Positions 1 through 9,425 of a stretch of DNA of 64,000 nucleotides are shown here, one piece after another. The stretch is taken from positions 468,772 to 532,771 of the forward strand of contig UESW01004233.1 in NCBI GenBank assembly GCA_900491605.1. The letters run 5' to 3'. Source of the DNA: Calamus simplicifolius (taxonomy: Eukaryota > Streptophyta > Magnoliopsida > Arecales > Arecaceae). A program made the translations under genes and the position numbers. How positions within the stretch are numbered: position 1 is the stretch's first letter; every line of letters starts with the position of its first letter. A model generated the notes under the pieces. It was given only the letters and a program-made list of their open reading frames with translations, was not told the DNA's origin and made no database searches.

Positions 1-177
1 GAAGGGAATCAAGGAGGCGTGGATTTGGGAAGGGGAGAGGAAACTCGAGAAGAGGTTTACGAGGGAGGGCTTGATCTCGAGGACGCGAGGGAACGGGACC
101 AATCGGAAGACGCGGTGCAGTTCACGTCAGCCTTGCTGCACCGGGGCCGGTGTACAAAGTGTTTTCCTATCTGATAT

Positions 178-306
178 TAGGGGTGCGACTGGGCCCAAAA
201 CTCCTCAATCCTGCTCCTAACTCTTTTAGTAAAATCTTAACCCTAATTTTATTAATAAAATTTCAATTTTAATTTTATTTTTAAAAATTAAATTTAAATT
301 AAGTTT

Positions 307-347
<41 letters not shown>

Positions 348-508
348 AAAGTTTGAAACAAATAAGCTTCACATTGTACAAACAAGCTGAAGTTTGAAAC
401 AAATAAGCTTCACATTTCAAATTGTATGTTTAAAAATATACATCTTTATATAAGACTAAACAAAAAAAATACATTCTTAAACCAAAACATATCCAAAGTA
501 ATTCAAAC
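178..508 (-). mobile_element. hAT-type element fragment, inverted relative to the copy at 3506-4592
   Basis: The fragment opens with the terminal sequence TAGGGGTGC at 178. It then runs through an AACCCTAA-rich stretch and a block carrying AAACAAATAAGCTTCACATT (near 350-420) and CATTCTTAAACCAAAA (near 475). The same blocks appear in reverse complement at about 4190-4592, at the right end of the full element. Similarity stops near 508, so only one end of the element is present. It has no coding capacity. The assignment rests on shared sequence with the 3506 copy, which has a near-perfect 8-bp target duplication. Confidence 0.7.
312..343. repeat. (TA)n microsatellite
   Basis: An uninterrupted TA dinucleotide run of about 16 units lies inside the hAT fragment. 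The full copy has no equivalent run, so it probably expanded after insertion. Confidence 0.9.
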
Positions 509-650
509 ATGCAGTGTCCACATGCACGGGAGTGGAACCATTCTCGTCTTGTCTTCATGCAGCCACCTCCCAGCAGCACAGCTTCTCTCTTTCTCTGTAG
601 GCCCCCGTCGGCCTCGGTTTGGACCCTGCAACCCCCTCGGCCTCGGCCGT

Positions 651-700
651 GAACAGTACCATGCACATGAACAGTACCATGCACATGAACAGTGCCATGC
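651..700. repeat. 18-bp tandem repeat, 2.8 copies
   Basis: The unit GAACAGTACCATGCACAT repeats at 651, 669 and 687; the last copy is partial with one substitution. Confidence 0.9.
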
Positions 701-814
701 AAGCACTGTATGATCAATGCTCTACGAGGACTTCAAAAAGGTGGCATAGGGGACACGTCTGGCAAGCACCGAAACGGTCGGTCATGCCCTGCAGCAACCT
801 GCGACAGCCGTCCA

Positions 815-975
815 AGCCAAAATAGCACCTGCCAACCAGCTGCAGCCACCTACTCTGACGAAGCCATCCAAGCCAAAACAGCACCTGCCAACCAGCTGCA
901 GCCACCTACTCTGACGAAGCCGTCCAAGCCAAAATAGCACCTGCCAACCAGCTGCAGCCACCTACTCTGATGGCT
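815..975. repeat. 56-bp tandem repeat, about 2.9 copies
   Basis: Units start with AGCCAAAA at 815, 871 and 927, giving a fixed 56-bp period with very few differences. Each contains CCAACCAGCTGCAGCCACC. The array is a recent local expansion inside an LTR fragment. Confidence 0.9.
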
Positions 976-1499
976 CTGATGGGACATGGCCTACAGCCTG
1001 ACATGTCACATAGAGGTTGATAGGGCCAGTTGACCCCATGGGCAATAAAAACAACAATTTTTGGATGGCCTCCTCTCAAGATAGCAATTTCCAGACGATT
1101 TTTAGGCGGCAATCCTCGGCGGCCTTCCTGAGCGGTTTAATTCCTAAGCGGCATCACTGGTCTACTCGGCTTTCTTTACGACGGACTCAGTCGGCATCGA
1201 ATATTTCGTCCACGACATTGCTCTAGGCTCCAACAAGCGTCTCGTCATAATAAAGAGAGAACAAGAGAGAAAAAAGGGCCACCTTACGTGCGTGGGTTCT
1301 CCCAAGGGCCACCTTCCATCATTAATGTCCGATAGTCAAGTCAATGGGCTAGAGTATTTAATGGTGCAGAAACGGTCATAATGACTTGGAGAGGAATGGA
1401 GCGTTATGGACGCATAATGAAAAGAGAGGAGAAAGTCTGAGTCGGCCTCCTCCCGTTCTTTTCTAAGTGCCCCCCTCCTCCCATTCTTTTCCAAGTCAG

Positions 1500-1715
1500 C
1501 CCTGCCCCGGCATCGTCCCGTCTCGGCCTCTTCCAAGTCGGCCCCGCCCCGGCATCGTCCCGTCTCGGCCTCTTCCAAGTCGGCCCCGCCCCGGCATCGT
1601 CCCATCTCGGCCTCTTCCAAGTCGGCCTCGGCCTCTTCCAAGTCGGCCCCGCGCCGGCATCGTCCCGTCTCGGCCTCTTCCAAGTTGGCCTCGCCCGCAT
1701 CGTCCAGTCCCAGTC
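1500..1715. repeat. 42-bp GC-rich tandem repeat
   Basis: The phrase GGCATCGTCCC recurs at 1509, 1551 and 1593 (42-bp period), with the linker CTCGGCCTCTTCCAAG between copies and shorter degenerate units after. Because 42 is a multiple of three, reading frames stay open on both strands; they are not genes. Confidence 0.85.
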
Positions 1716-1759
1716 TTTTCAAGTCGACCTCAAACTTTTAAGTGGGTCGCAATCCTTTC

Positions 1760-2270
1760 TACTCGGCCTCTGCAACCACGCTATTTCTTTCGCACTAAGG
1801 CATTTATAGCCTCATATAGGCCACGTGCATCCATAGCCTTTAAGACATTTATTGCCTTATTCTTTCTCCTTATTAAGGCATTTATGGCTGCCACGTTGGC
1901 CCACCTTTGTTTGAGGAAGGATAGCATCATGAAGCCAAGACGAGGAGTTTTGACTCCATGCTTCAAAGAAGTCCGAGTCCCCTACCGCATCGTCCACTCC
2001 TGGCCTCTTCTAAGTCGGCCCCGGCCCCGGCATCATCCCGTCCCGCTTCGCGGTGGCACTCCCGGCCTCTGCAACCATGTTATGTCTTTCGTATCAAAGC
2101 ATTTATGGCCTTATAAAAGCCACGTGCATCCACAGCCTCTAAGGCATTTATTGCCTTATTCTCTCCCCTTATTAAGGCATTTATGGCTGCCACGTTGGCC
2201 TTTGGGCACCTTTGCACGAGAAAGGATAGCGTAATGAAACTGAGAACTCCACGTCTCATAGAAGTCCTTG
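1760..2270. repeat. Direct duplication of about 200 bp, offset about 305 bp
   Basis: The block starting CTCTGCAACCA near 1768 and running through CCACGTGCATCC, TTATTGCCTTATTCT and TTAAGGCATTTATGGCTGCC is repeated from about 2070. Copies differ by scattered substitutions and small indels, so the duplication is not recent. Confidence 0.8.
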
Positions 2271-2819
2271 ACGGCCTCCAACTGCCTTCGGATGACTGTC
2301 CTAGCCACCCGGCTTCTTCCTGGCCTCCTAGCACCATGCCGGACAGCCTCTCTGACTCCGCTCTCGGCCATGGATGGCTTCGTCCGTGGCTCTGCTCCGA
2401 GCTCTCTATCCTGGCTCAACTGGACGATGGGTAGCAACATGGTGGGGCAACAAAGGACATGCACGTAGCCATAAAAGGAGCTTGGCAAGGTCATCAGCTC
2501 AAGGCCAAGCATCTCTAGGTGGGCCCAGACCAGCACGGAGGCTAGATGCCATCGCTTGGACCACCCTGCTTCCTATGTCTCCTTACCAAGGCGTGACGGC
2601 TTTGTCCCAGCTCGGCCCTAAGCTCCCTCGGCGGCCTCCCGCTTCGCCCGGCACTCCAGCTCGGCCACATACATCTCGTCCCGGCCTCCAGTACGAGGGA
2701 CCTCAGATCCGTCCCGGCCTTCCGATCCTGTCCCAGTCTGCTCCCAGCCGTCTCAATCAACTCCCAACTCTTCCATCCCAGATGGATGTGTGGCCCGTGA
2801 TGGTGATAAAACTCCAACC
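2271..2819. other. GC-rich degenerate retroelement sequence, no gene seen
   Basis: Cytosine-rich CTCGGCC-type sequence. A 153-codon open stretch here is low complexity and lacks any recognisable domain. I assign it to LTR or spacer debris. Confidence 0.4.
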
Positions 2820-3086
2820 ACAACAACACTCCTAAACGCTCATTCTTGCTCACAGAGAGCTCTTCTCTGAGCCTCTCTCTCTCTCTTTCTCTTTCAAGCT
2901 TCGTCAAGCTCACAGTTGTTGCCCAGAGCACTGACTTGAGCATCGAAGGGTCCCCACCGGAATCTTCGGTCCCCAGAATTTTTTGTAGGCTCCCAGACGC
3001 GAGAGGCTCGCCAGAAGATCTCGGGCTTGCTAGAGAAGGTGATCGGACGCTCGCGGACGTTCAAGGAGGGTGATCTGACAACAACA
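2820..3086 (+). mobile_element. 3' end of a Gypsy LTR (family E)
   Basis: The CTCCTAAACGC, CACAGAGAGCTCTTCTCT and CTTTCAAGCTTC blocks and the terminal GATCTGACAACAACA match the 3' halves of the LTRs ending at 6225 and 6597. The terminal CA at 3086 is followed two bases later by a TGGCACGCC motif typical of a primer-binding region, so this is the end of a 5' LTR. Its own 5' end is not identified. Confidence 0.7.
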
Positions 3087-3108
3087 AATTGGCACGCCAG
3101 GTAGGGGG
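3087..3108 (+). promoter_or_regulatory. Primer-binding-site region next to the LTR end
   Basis: TTGGCACGCCAGGTAGGGG follows the LTR terminus directly. Plant Gypsy elements often have a TTGGCGCGCCAGGTAGGGG-like string at this place. The primer tRNA is not assigned. Confidence 0.55.
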
Positions 3109-3505
3109 AGAAAGCAGAGTTTCGTGATACTAAGCTACAAGCTCTCACTCCCTCTACGATGACAATGAAAGCTGAGCAGCAGGATGCCGCTCTCTGCTCC
3201 ATCGTCACCACTATCTCGGGACAGTCAAGCAAAGCACCATGCCCCCTCACCCTGCAGATCCAAGCATTAACGGCAGTTGTTCAAAAGCTATGGAAGCGAT
3301 ATTCCATTACCGCAACAAGCTCAGGAGTAAGAGCAACCTCAAACTCAAGCTCATCGGCAATTTAAGGCTCAGGCTCGTTAGCCAGCAAAAGCGCCAGTAC
3401 TTGCCACCCAAATCCTAACTCCTAGTCACCTCAAATATTTATGTGCATTTTAATTCATGATGGTGATAAGTTGAGACGTGCTGATGCTATTATAGCAGCC
3501 TCAGC
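3109..3505 (+). other. Remnant internal region of Gypsy element E
   Basis: A short leader and a degenerate gag-like beginning (ATG at 3159) follow the primer site. No gag or pol motif survives. The internal region of E amounts to only about 0.8 kb once the hAT insertion is removed, so E is a deletion derivative. Confidence 0.45.
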
Positions 3506-4592
3506 TAGGGGTGCAACTTGGGTCGGGTTCAACCCGAACCCGGCCTGCAGAACCCGATTTGCAGCAGTACTCAAACTCTAATTTGCTTAACCCGAACCCG
3601 AAGGATCCGGGTTGAACCCGACCGATTTACAACTTGGGTCCGGGTTAGGGTTGCAGTCAACCCGAACCCGAGAAAACCCAAACCCGCAAAGCCACAAGCA
3701 GCAGGCCCACTGGTGTTGTGGAAGTGATGATTTAGCCTTGTTTGTTAGTTTAAAGTATGTAGAGCTGACAATAGTTTTGTGGAAGTGATGATTCTTGGTA
3801 TGAACATTCCATCATAATCTTCATTACCTTTAAAATGAGCAATATACCTTTAACCATTGCATTTTATCATGTAATGTTGGTGGGCCAAACTAGTATCTTT
3901 ATTTTTTTAATTATCTTCTTTGAGACATTTATAACTTCTAATATGAAGTTTGCCAAGATTTTATGAAAGCATCTGAGAAGAGGTGATGAGCAGAAAACTA
4001 AAACATCTAGGAAAGGGGTGATGAGTAAAAAATCATAGAGCTTTGGATATCGAATGCAGTCTCGCTACTTGAAAAGATCTCTCATACCAGACTTATGTGG
4101 TCTTCTAACTGGCTCTTTATATCGTCTCAATATTTTTGCTTTCGAAGGATAAAGGTGACTTCATCAATGCATATAGTGGCTATTGAAATGTTATGCAACA
4201 TTTGAATTACTTTGAATATATTTTGGTTTAAGAATGTACTTTTTTTTTTTAGTCTTATGTAAAATATGTATATTTTTAGACATATAATTTGAAATGTGAA
4301 GCTTGTTTGTTTCAAACTTCAGCTTGTTTGTACAATATAAAGCTTATTTGTTTCAAACTTTAGCTTATTTGTGCAATGTTAAGCTTGTTTGTTTCAGATT
4401 GTCATATATTTTTTTTTTCTATCAACCCGAATTCCAACCTGAAACTCAACCCGAACCCGATTTTTAAAATAGGGTTAGGGTTGAGGTTTTACAAATAGGG
4501 TTAGGGTTAGGGTTAGGGTTGACATTTTATAAATAGGGTTAGGGTTAGGGTTGAGGGAAACCTGAGTTTCATGAGCCCGAGTTGCACCCCTA
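3506..4592 (+). mobile_element. Non-autonomous hAT-type DNA transposon, 1087 bp
   Basis: The termini are inverted: TAGGGGTGCAACT at 3506 and AGTTGCACCCCTA ending at 4592. They are flanked by GCCTCAGC (3498-3505) and GCCTCAAC (4593-4600), an 8-bp target duplication with one mismatch, as expected for hAT transposons. Subterminal AACCCGAACCC-type repeats fill both ends, a usual arrangement for hAT transposase binding. No transposase is encoded. It inserted into the remnant internal region of Gypsy element E. Confidence 0.85.
4470..4555. repeat. Telomere-like TTAGGG repeats inside the hAT element
   Basis: Several runs of GGGTTAGGGTTAGGG occur, separated by short AT-rich spacers. They grade into the GGGTTCGGGTT subterminal motif, so they are best read as diverged subterminal repeats and not telomeric DNA. 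Confidence 0.8.
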
Positions 4593-4600
4593 GCCTCAAC

Positions 4601-5015
4601 GGCTTTATCTCCGCCTTAATGGCGTTATTTGTGGCCATCATCCATCCGATGGGAGATCTTCCCAGCAAGAGACTCACCACCGTCATATTTCTCTGAGGCT
4701 CATCAATAAGAGCAGGCTCAAGCTATAAGTAAAGAGCCCCTCCAAGCTCACCGACAAACCCAACAAATGTGAAGTACCCTAAACGAAGTAGAAGGAGATA
4801 AATTTCTCCAACGAAAAAGGTGGATATCCACTTCCAGACTCTGCGTTGGGAGATGATTGCTGGCTCACCTCGGTTAGTCGACAGGGCAAAAGGAAAAAGA
4901 TCTCTCTCCACTAGGAAGGAATCAGAACTTAAGCAAACATGAAAGGACAAGAGCAAAGATGAAGAGTTCTACACTCCTTTCGCTTAGCTATTGCGTGGCA
5001 CACAAGCTCAAGGAG
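4601..5015. other. Residual 3' internal region of element E, no gene seen
   Basis: This lies between the hAT element and the LTR starting at 5016. The purine-rich CTCAAGGAG directly before the LTR is a weak candidate polypurine tract. No protein motif is visible on either strand. Confidence 0.4.
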
Positions 5016-6225
5016 TGTGGGGGACATCTTATGGGCCAGTAGGCCCCCATGGGCCACAATAATAGCATCCGGACTTGGCAACTCGACCTTCCCCCCATCC
5101 GCCACCTTTTCTCTCTCCTCCGCATCGAGCCAGCTTTTGTTCGGCCTCGAGCCTGTTTCCCTTGGCCTCGGGCCTGTTCCCCTCGGCCTCGGCACTCGGT
5201 GTTGGCCTCACCCCGGCATCATCCAAGTCGGCCTCGCCCCGGCCTCGAGCGTTCCTCCTCGGCCCGGCCTCGAGCTTCCGCCTCGGCCTCGGCATCTCCA
5301 ATCGAGCCGAGGTGGCCTCGACTTTCTCAAGTCGGACCTACGTCCATCAGATCCATCAACCTTCTGACCTGCGCCGATTGATGGGACCTACCCGATAACC
5401 GAACGACTCCGCCGACTGATGGGACCTGGCCTAACAACTGCTGACTCCAACAGCTTTTGTCTCTCCTTGTAAGGACGACCCAATAAATGTGAAGGACATC
5501 TGCCCATATCCTGCCAGCCTGCAGCGGTCCAAATCAAGTGGCCCACCTACGGACTGACTTCGTCGACCGATGGATTGACCCACCAGCCAGCTGCAGCCCC
5601 ATTTTGACGGGACTTGACCTGCAGCCCTGACATGCCAAAGGAGGAAGCAAGCCCTCCCATCACCTTAAATGTTCTTACAAGTGGCAGCACCCCAAGGCAC
5701 CCCAAGCCTCACACATCAGCTCTGTCACTTCACCCATCAAAGTCATCATTATGAGGCCTCAACCACTCAAACCGGACAGACTCTAAGCGTCTATAAAATG
5801 GGTAAGAGGGACCCCCGATGAAGTAACTGAGAACTCAACTCCAACAACAATGAACCGCAATACTCCTAAACGCCATTTTGCTCACAGAGAGCTCTTCTCT
5901 AAGCTCTCTCTCTTTCTCTTTCTCTTTCAAGCTTCCTCAAGCTCATGGATGTTGTCCAGAGCACTGACTTAGCGTCGGAGGGTTCCCACCAAAATCTTCG
6001 GCCCCGGACTTTTTGTAGGCTCCCAGATGCAGAGAGGCTTGCCGGAAGATCCCGGGCTCGCTGAGAAGGCGATCGACGCTCGCGGACGTTCGAGGGGGGT
6101 GATCTGGCAGCAACACCCGGGACTTTTTGCAGGCTCTCATGCGAAAGGCTCGCCGGAAGATCCCGGGCTGCTGGAGAAGGCGATTGGACGCTCGCGACAT
6201 TCGAGGGGGTGATCTGGCAACAACA
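5016..6225 (+). mobile_element. Gypsy LTR (family E) with duplicated 3' tail
   Basis: It starts TGTGGGGGACATC and ends GGCAACAACA. A TATAAAA box lies at 5792-5798, a plausible LTR promoter. The last about 110 bp are present twice in tandem (about 6005-6115 and 6117-6225), each copy carrying GGACTTTTTG(T/C)AGGCTC, GGAAGATCCCGGGCT and GATCTGGCA. The interior includes an array of CTCGGCCTCGG words near 5160-5330. Confidence 0.7.
5792..5798 (+). promoter_or_regulatory. TATA box of LTR family E
   Basis: TATAAAA follows CTAAGCGTC; the same context (CTAAGCATCTATAAAAG) recurs in the partial LTR at 6291. Placement within the LTR fits a U3/R promoter. Confidence 0.5.
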
Positions 6226-6290
6226 GAGGTAAGCTCCACTGTTGCTGCCATCAATTAATACTTTGACAAGTGATTATGTCCAAAAATTAG

Positions 6291-6597
6291 TAGACTCTAA
6301 GCATCTATAAAAGGGTAAGAGGGACCCCCTGACCAGGTAACTGCGGACTCACCATACTCTTAAACGCTCATTCTTGCACAGAGAGGAGGGCTCTAGGCCT
6401 CTTTCTTATTCTCTGTTTCGAGCTTCCTCAAGCTCACGGTTGTTGTTCAGAGCGCTGACTTGAGCGTCGGAGGGTCCCCGGAATCTCCGCCCTCGAGATT
6501 TATTTGCAGGCTCCACAGGCACAAGAAGCTCACCGAAGGATCCCGGCATTGGAGTCGACCGAACGTCGCGACATTCGGAGATGATGATTTGTCAACA
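6291..6597 (+). mobile_element. 5'-truncated LTR fragment of family E
   Basis: It begins with TAGACTCTAAGCATCTATAAAAG, matching from just upstream of the TATA box at 5792, and runs to an LTR-like GTCAACA end at 6597. AT-rich apparently host sequence follows. Confidence 0.65.
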
Positions 6598-6668
6598 TTA
6601 TCTGTTATCGCAATAACTAATTTAAATTTAAGAAAAAAAATTGATGCAAGTTAATAATTTTCTTAATT

Positions 6669-6674
6669 TTTATT
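6669..6674 (-). terminator. Candidate polyadenylation signal of the host gene
   Basis: AATAAA on the minus strand, about 180 bp beyond the stop codon of the exon at 6853-7410, in AT-rich DNA. The distance fits a plant 3' UTR. Confidence 0.45.
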
Positions 6675-6852
6675 TTAGAAGTTTAAGATATTATTCCTTT
6701 ATGAGTCTCATTCAAATTAACTACCTGCTACTATTGTCTATTTCGACTTTTGAGGTTACATCGTCCATGTATATTATATATATATTGTTGCTTCGTTTTC
6801 AAGCTTCTAGGGGATTAATAGAAGATATATCAGACGGACAGGAGATGTTGCA

Positions 6853-7410
6853 TTAGATCATCTCACCGGTTATCTTGACGATCGGACCCTGTACCCTAGG
6901 ATGAGCAGTCAAAGACAGCGAGGCCATCCCGGACGCGAATGCCCACCGCGCGATCGCCTCCCCGATGGCCGAGCACGCCCTCAGTTTGTTCGTAATCCAC
7001 AGCAGCTCGTGCGCCAGCTTCTCCGCCTCCAGCCACTCGTTCACGCTCGCAGCCGGGCCGGCGGCCGCCATCTGCCGCTGGGGCTTGTACTGCTGGAGTG
7101 CGGCGGCGGGAGGGAGGAGCCCGCCGAGGCAGAGGCGGAGGCCGTCGTACAAGGCGGCGAGGCGGGGGCCGAGCGGGAGGAGGCTGATGGCGCGCGCCGG
7201 CCAGGTGGCGGTGATGGAGGAGGAGCGCTGGAGGGCGCGGCGGAGGAGCTTGTTGGTGCGGGAGAAGGCGGAGGCGAGGACGGCCCGGTTGACCTCCAGG
7301 AGCTCGGGGTATCCCAGCTGGACGTTCTCGGCGAGTATTCTGTCCGCCATGGCCAGCACGAACTCATATTTTCTGGACGTGGATTGGAGGTCGTTTAGGA
7401 TCACCAATAT
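6853..7410 (-). CDS. 3'-terminal exon of an unrecognised plant gene
   Basis: An open GC-rich reading frame of about 185 codons ends in TAA at 6853-6855. On the minus strand it is preceded by TTTTGTGGGCAG, a good plant 3' splice site, so the exon starts at 7410 with ATATTGGTG. The upstream ATG at 7423-7425 would lie in the intron. The protein is alpha-helical and non-repetitive, with KYEFVLAMADRILAEN near its start, SAFSRTNKLLRRAL in the middle, AHELLWITNKLRACSAIGEA near the end, and PRVQGPIVKITGEM at the C-terminus. I cannot name the family; ROH1/BYPASS-like was considered but the C-terminus does not fit. The high GC resembles monocot exons. Upstream exons are not found in this window; element A (7611-33443) occupies the upstream intron. 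Confidence 0.7.
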   Translation of the reverse strand: MLVILNDLQSTSRKYEFVLAMADRILAENVQLGYPELLEVNRAVLASAFSRTNKLLRRALQRSSSITATWPARAISLLPLGPRLAALYDGLRLCLGGLLPPAAALQQYKPQRQMAAAGPAASVNEWLEAEKLAHELLWITNKLRACSAIGEAIARWAFASGMASLSLTAHPRVQGPIVKITGEMI

Positions 7411-7610
7411 CTGCCCACAAAACAAGAGAGACTTTGGCTCGAGGTAAATAAAACCATGCAGTTTTTATGCGTTCTCGTAGATAATACCAAACAAGAGAAT
7501 TGTTAGACGAGTACAAACTACAAATGATCGTAAGTCGCATCTGTTCTTGTATATAATATAAGATGTATAAATGAAATATTTATGTTCGATATTCATCAAT
7601 TTTTTGTTTC
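7411..7610 (-). other. Intron sequence upstream of the host exon
   Basis: This AT-rich stretch follows the splice acceptor on the minus strand and has no open frame. It ends at the element A target duplication GTTTC (7606-7610). The intron should resume at 33449 beyond the element. Confidence 0.55.
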
Positions 7611-7925
7611 TGTTGTTGCTGAAATCCGTCCTCTGACTCGGACGCGATCGAGCTTCAGATTGGGCTCCTCCTGGGTGGACCTGCAAAACAGTCCTCACGC
7701 GAGAGGCGTTGGGGATGGCCCTCTGCGGAAGACCCTTCGATGCTCAAGTAAGCAGAGATCAACAACGAACAAATATGGGGAGAAGCTCTCACTAAGAGTC
7801 CCTTCAGGATGGCCTTTTGGAGCTCCGAGCAGAGCTTTAATAGCAGAAAGGGTGAGCAGAGATAGAGTGAGAGCAGTGCTGAGAATGTGTCAGGAATGCA
7901 TTACCTAGAGAATATAGGACTATGC

Positions 7926-7933
7926 TATTTATA
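7926..7933 (-). promoter_or_regulatory. TATA box in the 3' LTR of element A
   Basis: TATAAATA on the minus strand; the equivalent box in the 5' LTR is at 32633-32640. It would drive minus-strand transcription, here reading toward the host exon. Confidence 0.55.
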
Positions 7934-8329
7934 GGCGATCACCTAATTCTTTGAGCGTGTCAAAGGAGGTCTAAAAGTTGTTGGGATTCGAGGCTGATTC
8001 GAATCAGGCTGTTGTGAGGCCGGTGGGATCCGTATCTTGTTAGTTAGAGGATCGGCCGAGAGGGCTATCCGACGCTTTGAGATTTAGCGATCATATAGGC
8101 TCTAGGCCATTTTGGTAGTATAGGCATGATTGCCTATGTGGATCCTTGTTCGGTCATCATGGTTCCGCAAGGTAGGTGCCTGAGTGCCTCGGTCGGGCTG
8201 AGGCACAGAGAACGGCCTGATCCACGAAGTATGGAAAGGCTCGGTTTGCCGAGGTATCTGATGACTCGGTCCATCGAGGTATGACAAAGGAGTAAGCTGG
8301 GCGTGAGGACAATTTGATTCCACAGAGGT

Positions 8330-8860
8330 GGATATCGCTCGGGCTAGGGCCAAGAGATATGGATCGCTCAATTAGGACCGAGACATATGGATCGCTCGGC
8401 CTAGGACCGAGACATAGGGATCGCTCGGGCTGGGGCCGAGAGATAGGGATAGCTCGGGCTAGGGCCGAGAGATAGGGATCGATCGGACTAGGACCGATAC
8501 ATATGGATCGCTCACCTAGGACCAAGACATAGGGATCGCTCGGCTGGGGCCGAGAGATAGGGATCGCTCGGGCTAGGGCCGAGAGGTAGGGATCGCTCGG
8601 ACTAGGACCAAGACATAGGGATCACTCGGACTGGGCCGAGAGATAGGGATCGCTCAGATTAGGACCAAGACATATGGATCGCTCGGCCTAGGACCGAGAT
8701 ATAGGGATCGCTCGGGCTGGGGCCAGAGATAGGGATAGCTCGGGCTAGGGCCGAGAGATAGGGATCACTCGGACTAGGACCGAGACATAGGGATAGGCTG
8801 ATAGGGATAGCTCGGGCTAGGGCCGAGAGATTGGGATAGCTCGGCTAGCGAGGCATAGAG
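8330..8860. repeat. Palindromic tandem array in LTR-A (about 30-bp units)
   Basis: Units read roughly GGGATCGCTCGGACTAGGACCGAGACATA. Each has an inverted repeat CTCGG - 7 bases - CCGAG. One unit has matched changes in both arms: ATCGG at 8482-8486 with CCGAT at 8494-8498. The matching array in the 5' LTR is shorter (about 33045-33250). Confidence 0.85.
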
Positions 8861-9025
8861 ATGTAATCCTACCGGGGAATCCTTGGTTCGCCAGGGCTAA
8901 GGTGCCTCGATCCACCGAGGTATAATGGTTGGTTCATTTCTTGCGGGCACCGCGCAGCGAGTGGAGTCAGGGCTGATCCTAACCCCTTGCACGTTATCAA
9001 TACAATGGTGATTTTACCCTCAACA

Positions 9026-9045
9026 CATGCCCCCCACTCCTAGTT
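9026..9045 (-). promoter_or_regulatory. Polypurine tract of element A
   Basis: The minus strand reads GGAGTGGGGGGCATG directly before the 3' LTR start. The equivalent tract is seen in element B (GGAGTGGAGGGCATG before 61040) and in C (before 36540). Confidence 0.8.
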
Positions 9046-9425
9046 CAAAGCGTAGGTTCGGCATAGGAGTATAGGCCCAGGTTGCATGATCCGATAGAGG
9101 GATCTGGATTTGACAGCCTGCATAATGATGCCCTAATTAATGTCGTGCGGCCGCCCTGCCTTTACGGGATGGATCCGTCGTTTCTTAGGGACAACGGTCG
9201 GGGAAGCGCCACGTAGCAAATCCCGATTTTCACGGCGCTTGCGATGGCGGTTCCGGGTATCTCGGTTGAGACGCCTTATCTTCCTTTTGAAGTGGTTTCT
9301 TTTGGGGGAAAGCAAGGTCGAAGCAGCGCCATTCCTGTTTGCAGCGCTTTCTCGTTTCTTCTTGGAGAATTTCGTTCCCCTGCTTCTTCTGTAACCCCAT
9401 TCGGTGTCCCTTTTGACATAGCAGC

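Larger units (their letters stand above)
510..1010 (+). mobile_element. Decayed Gypsy-type LTR fragment
   Basis: Sequence near 945-1005 (CCAGCTGCAGCC, then a GGGAC block, then CAGCCTGACATG) matches the interior of the LTR at 5016-6225 (near 5591-5640). Two short tandem arrays have expanded inside it. No reading frame is credible. Only a middle part of an LTR is recognised; its ends cannot be placed. Confidence 0.5.
1235..2270 (+). mobile_element. Gypsy LTR fragment related to the LTRs of element C
   Basis: The stretch with GTGCGTGGGTTCTCCCAAGG (near 1289) and the GCAGAAACGGTCATAATGAC block (near 1366) also occurs, in reverse complement, in the C LTRs near 36280-36420 and 42390-42530. The AAGGCATTTATGGC blocks near 1880 and 2175 match those LTRs too. 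It is therefore an LTR piece in the opposite orientation to C. Neither LTR terminus is found. Confidence 0.65.
7611..9025 (-). repeat. 3' LTR of element A
   Basis: This 1415-bp LTR matches the 1131-bp LTR at 32313-33443; much of the length difference is extra copies of the internal tandem repeat at 8330-8860. A minus-strand TATAAATA lies at 7926-7933. On the minus strand it begins TGTTGAGGGTAAAATC, directly after the polypurine tract. Confidence 0.9.

Noticed and set aside
1467..2234. 255-codon proline- and arginine-rich open frame
   Set aside because: It covers a 42-bp tandem repeat and an LTR fragment; composition, not coding, keeps it open.
4470..4555. Interstitial telomere
   Set aside because: The runs are short, interrupted, and lie inside a hAT element whose other subterminal repeats grade into them.
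6853..7425. Complete single-exon gene starting at the ATG at 7423-7425
   Set aside because: The codons before 7410 coincide with a good 3' splice site (TTTTGTGGGCAG), so the ATG is more likely intronic.
6901..7447. Plus-strand frames of 160-165 codons
   Set aside because: They are shadows of the GC-rich minus-strand exon, which has a splice acceptor and a plausible protein.
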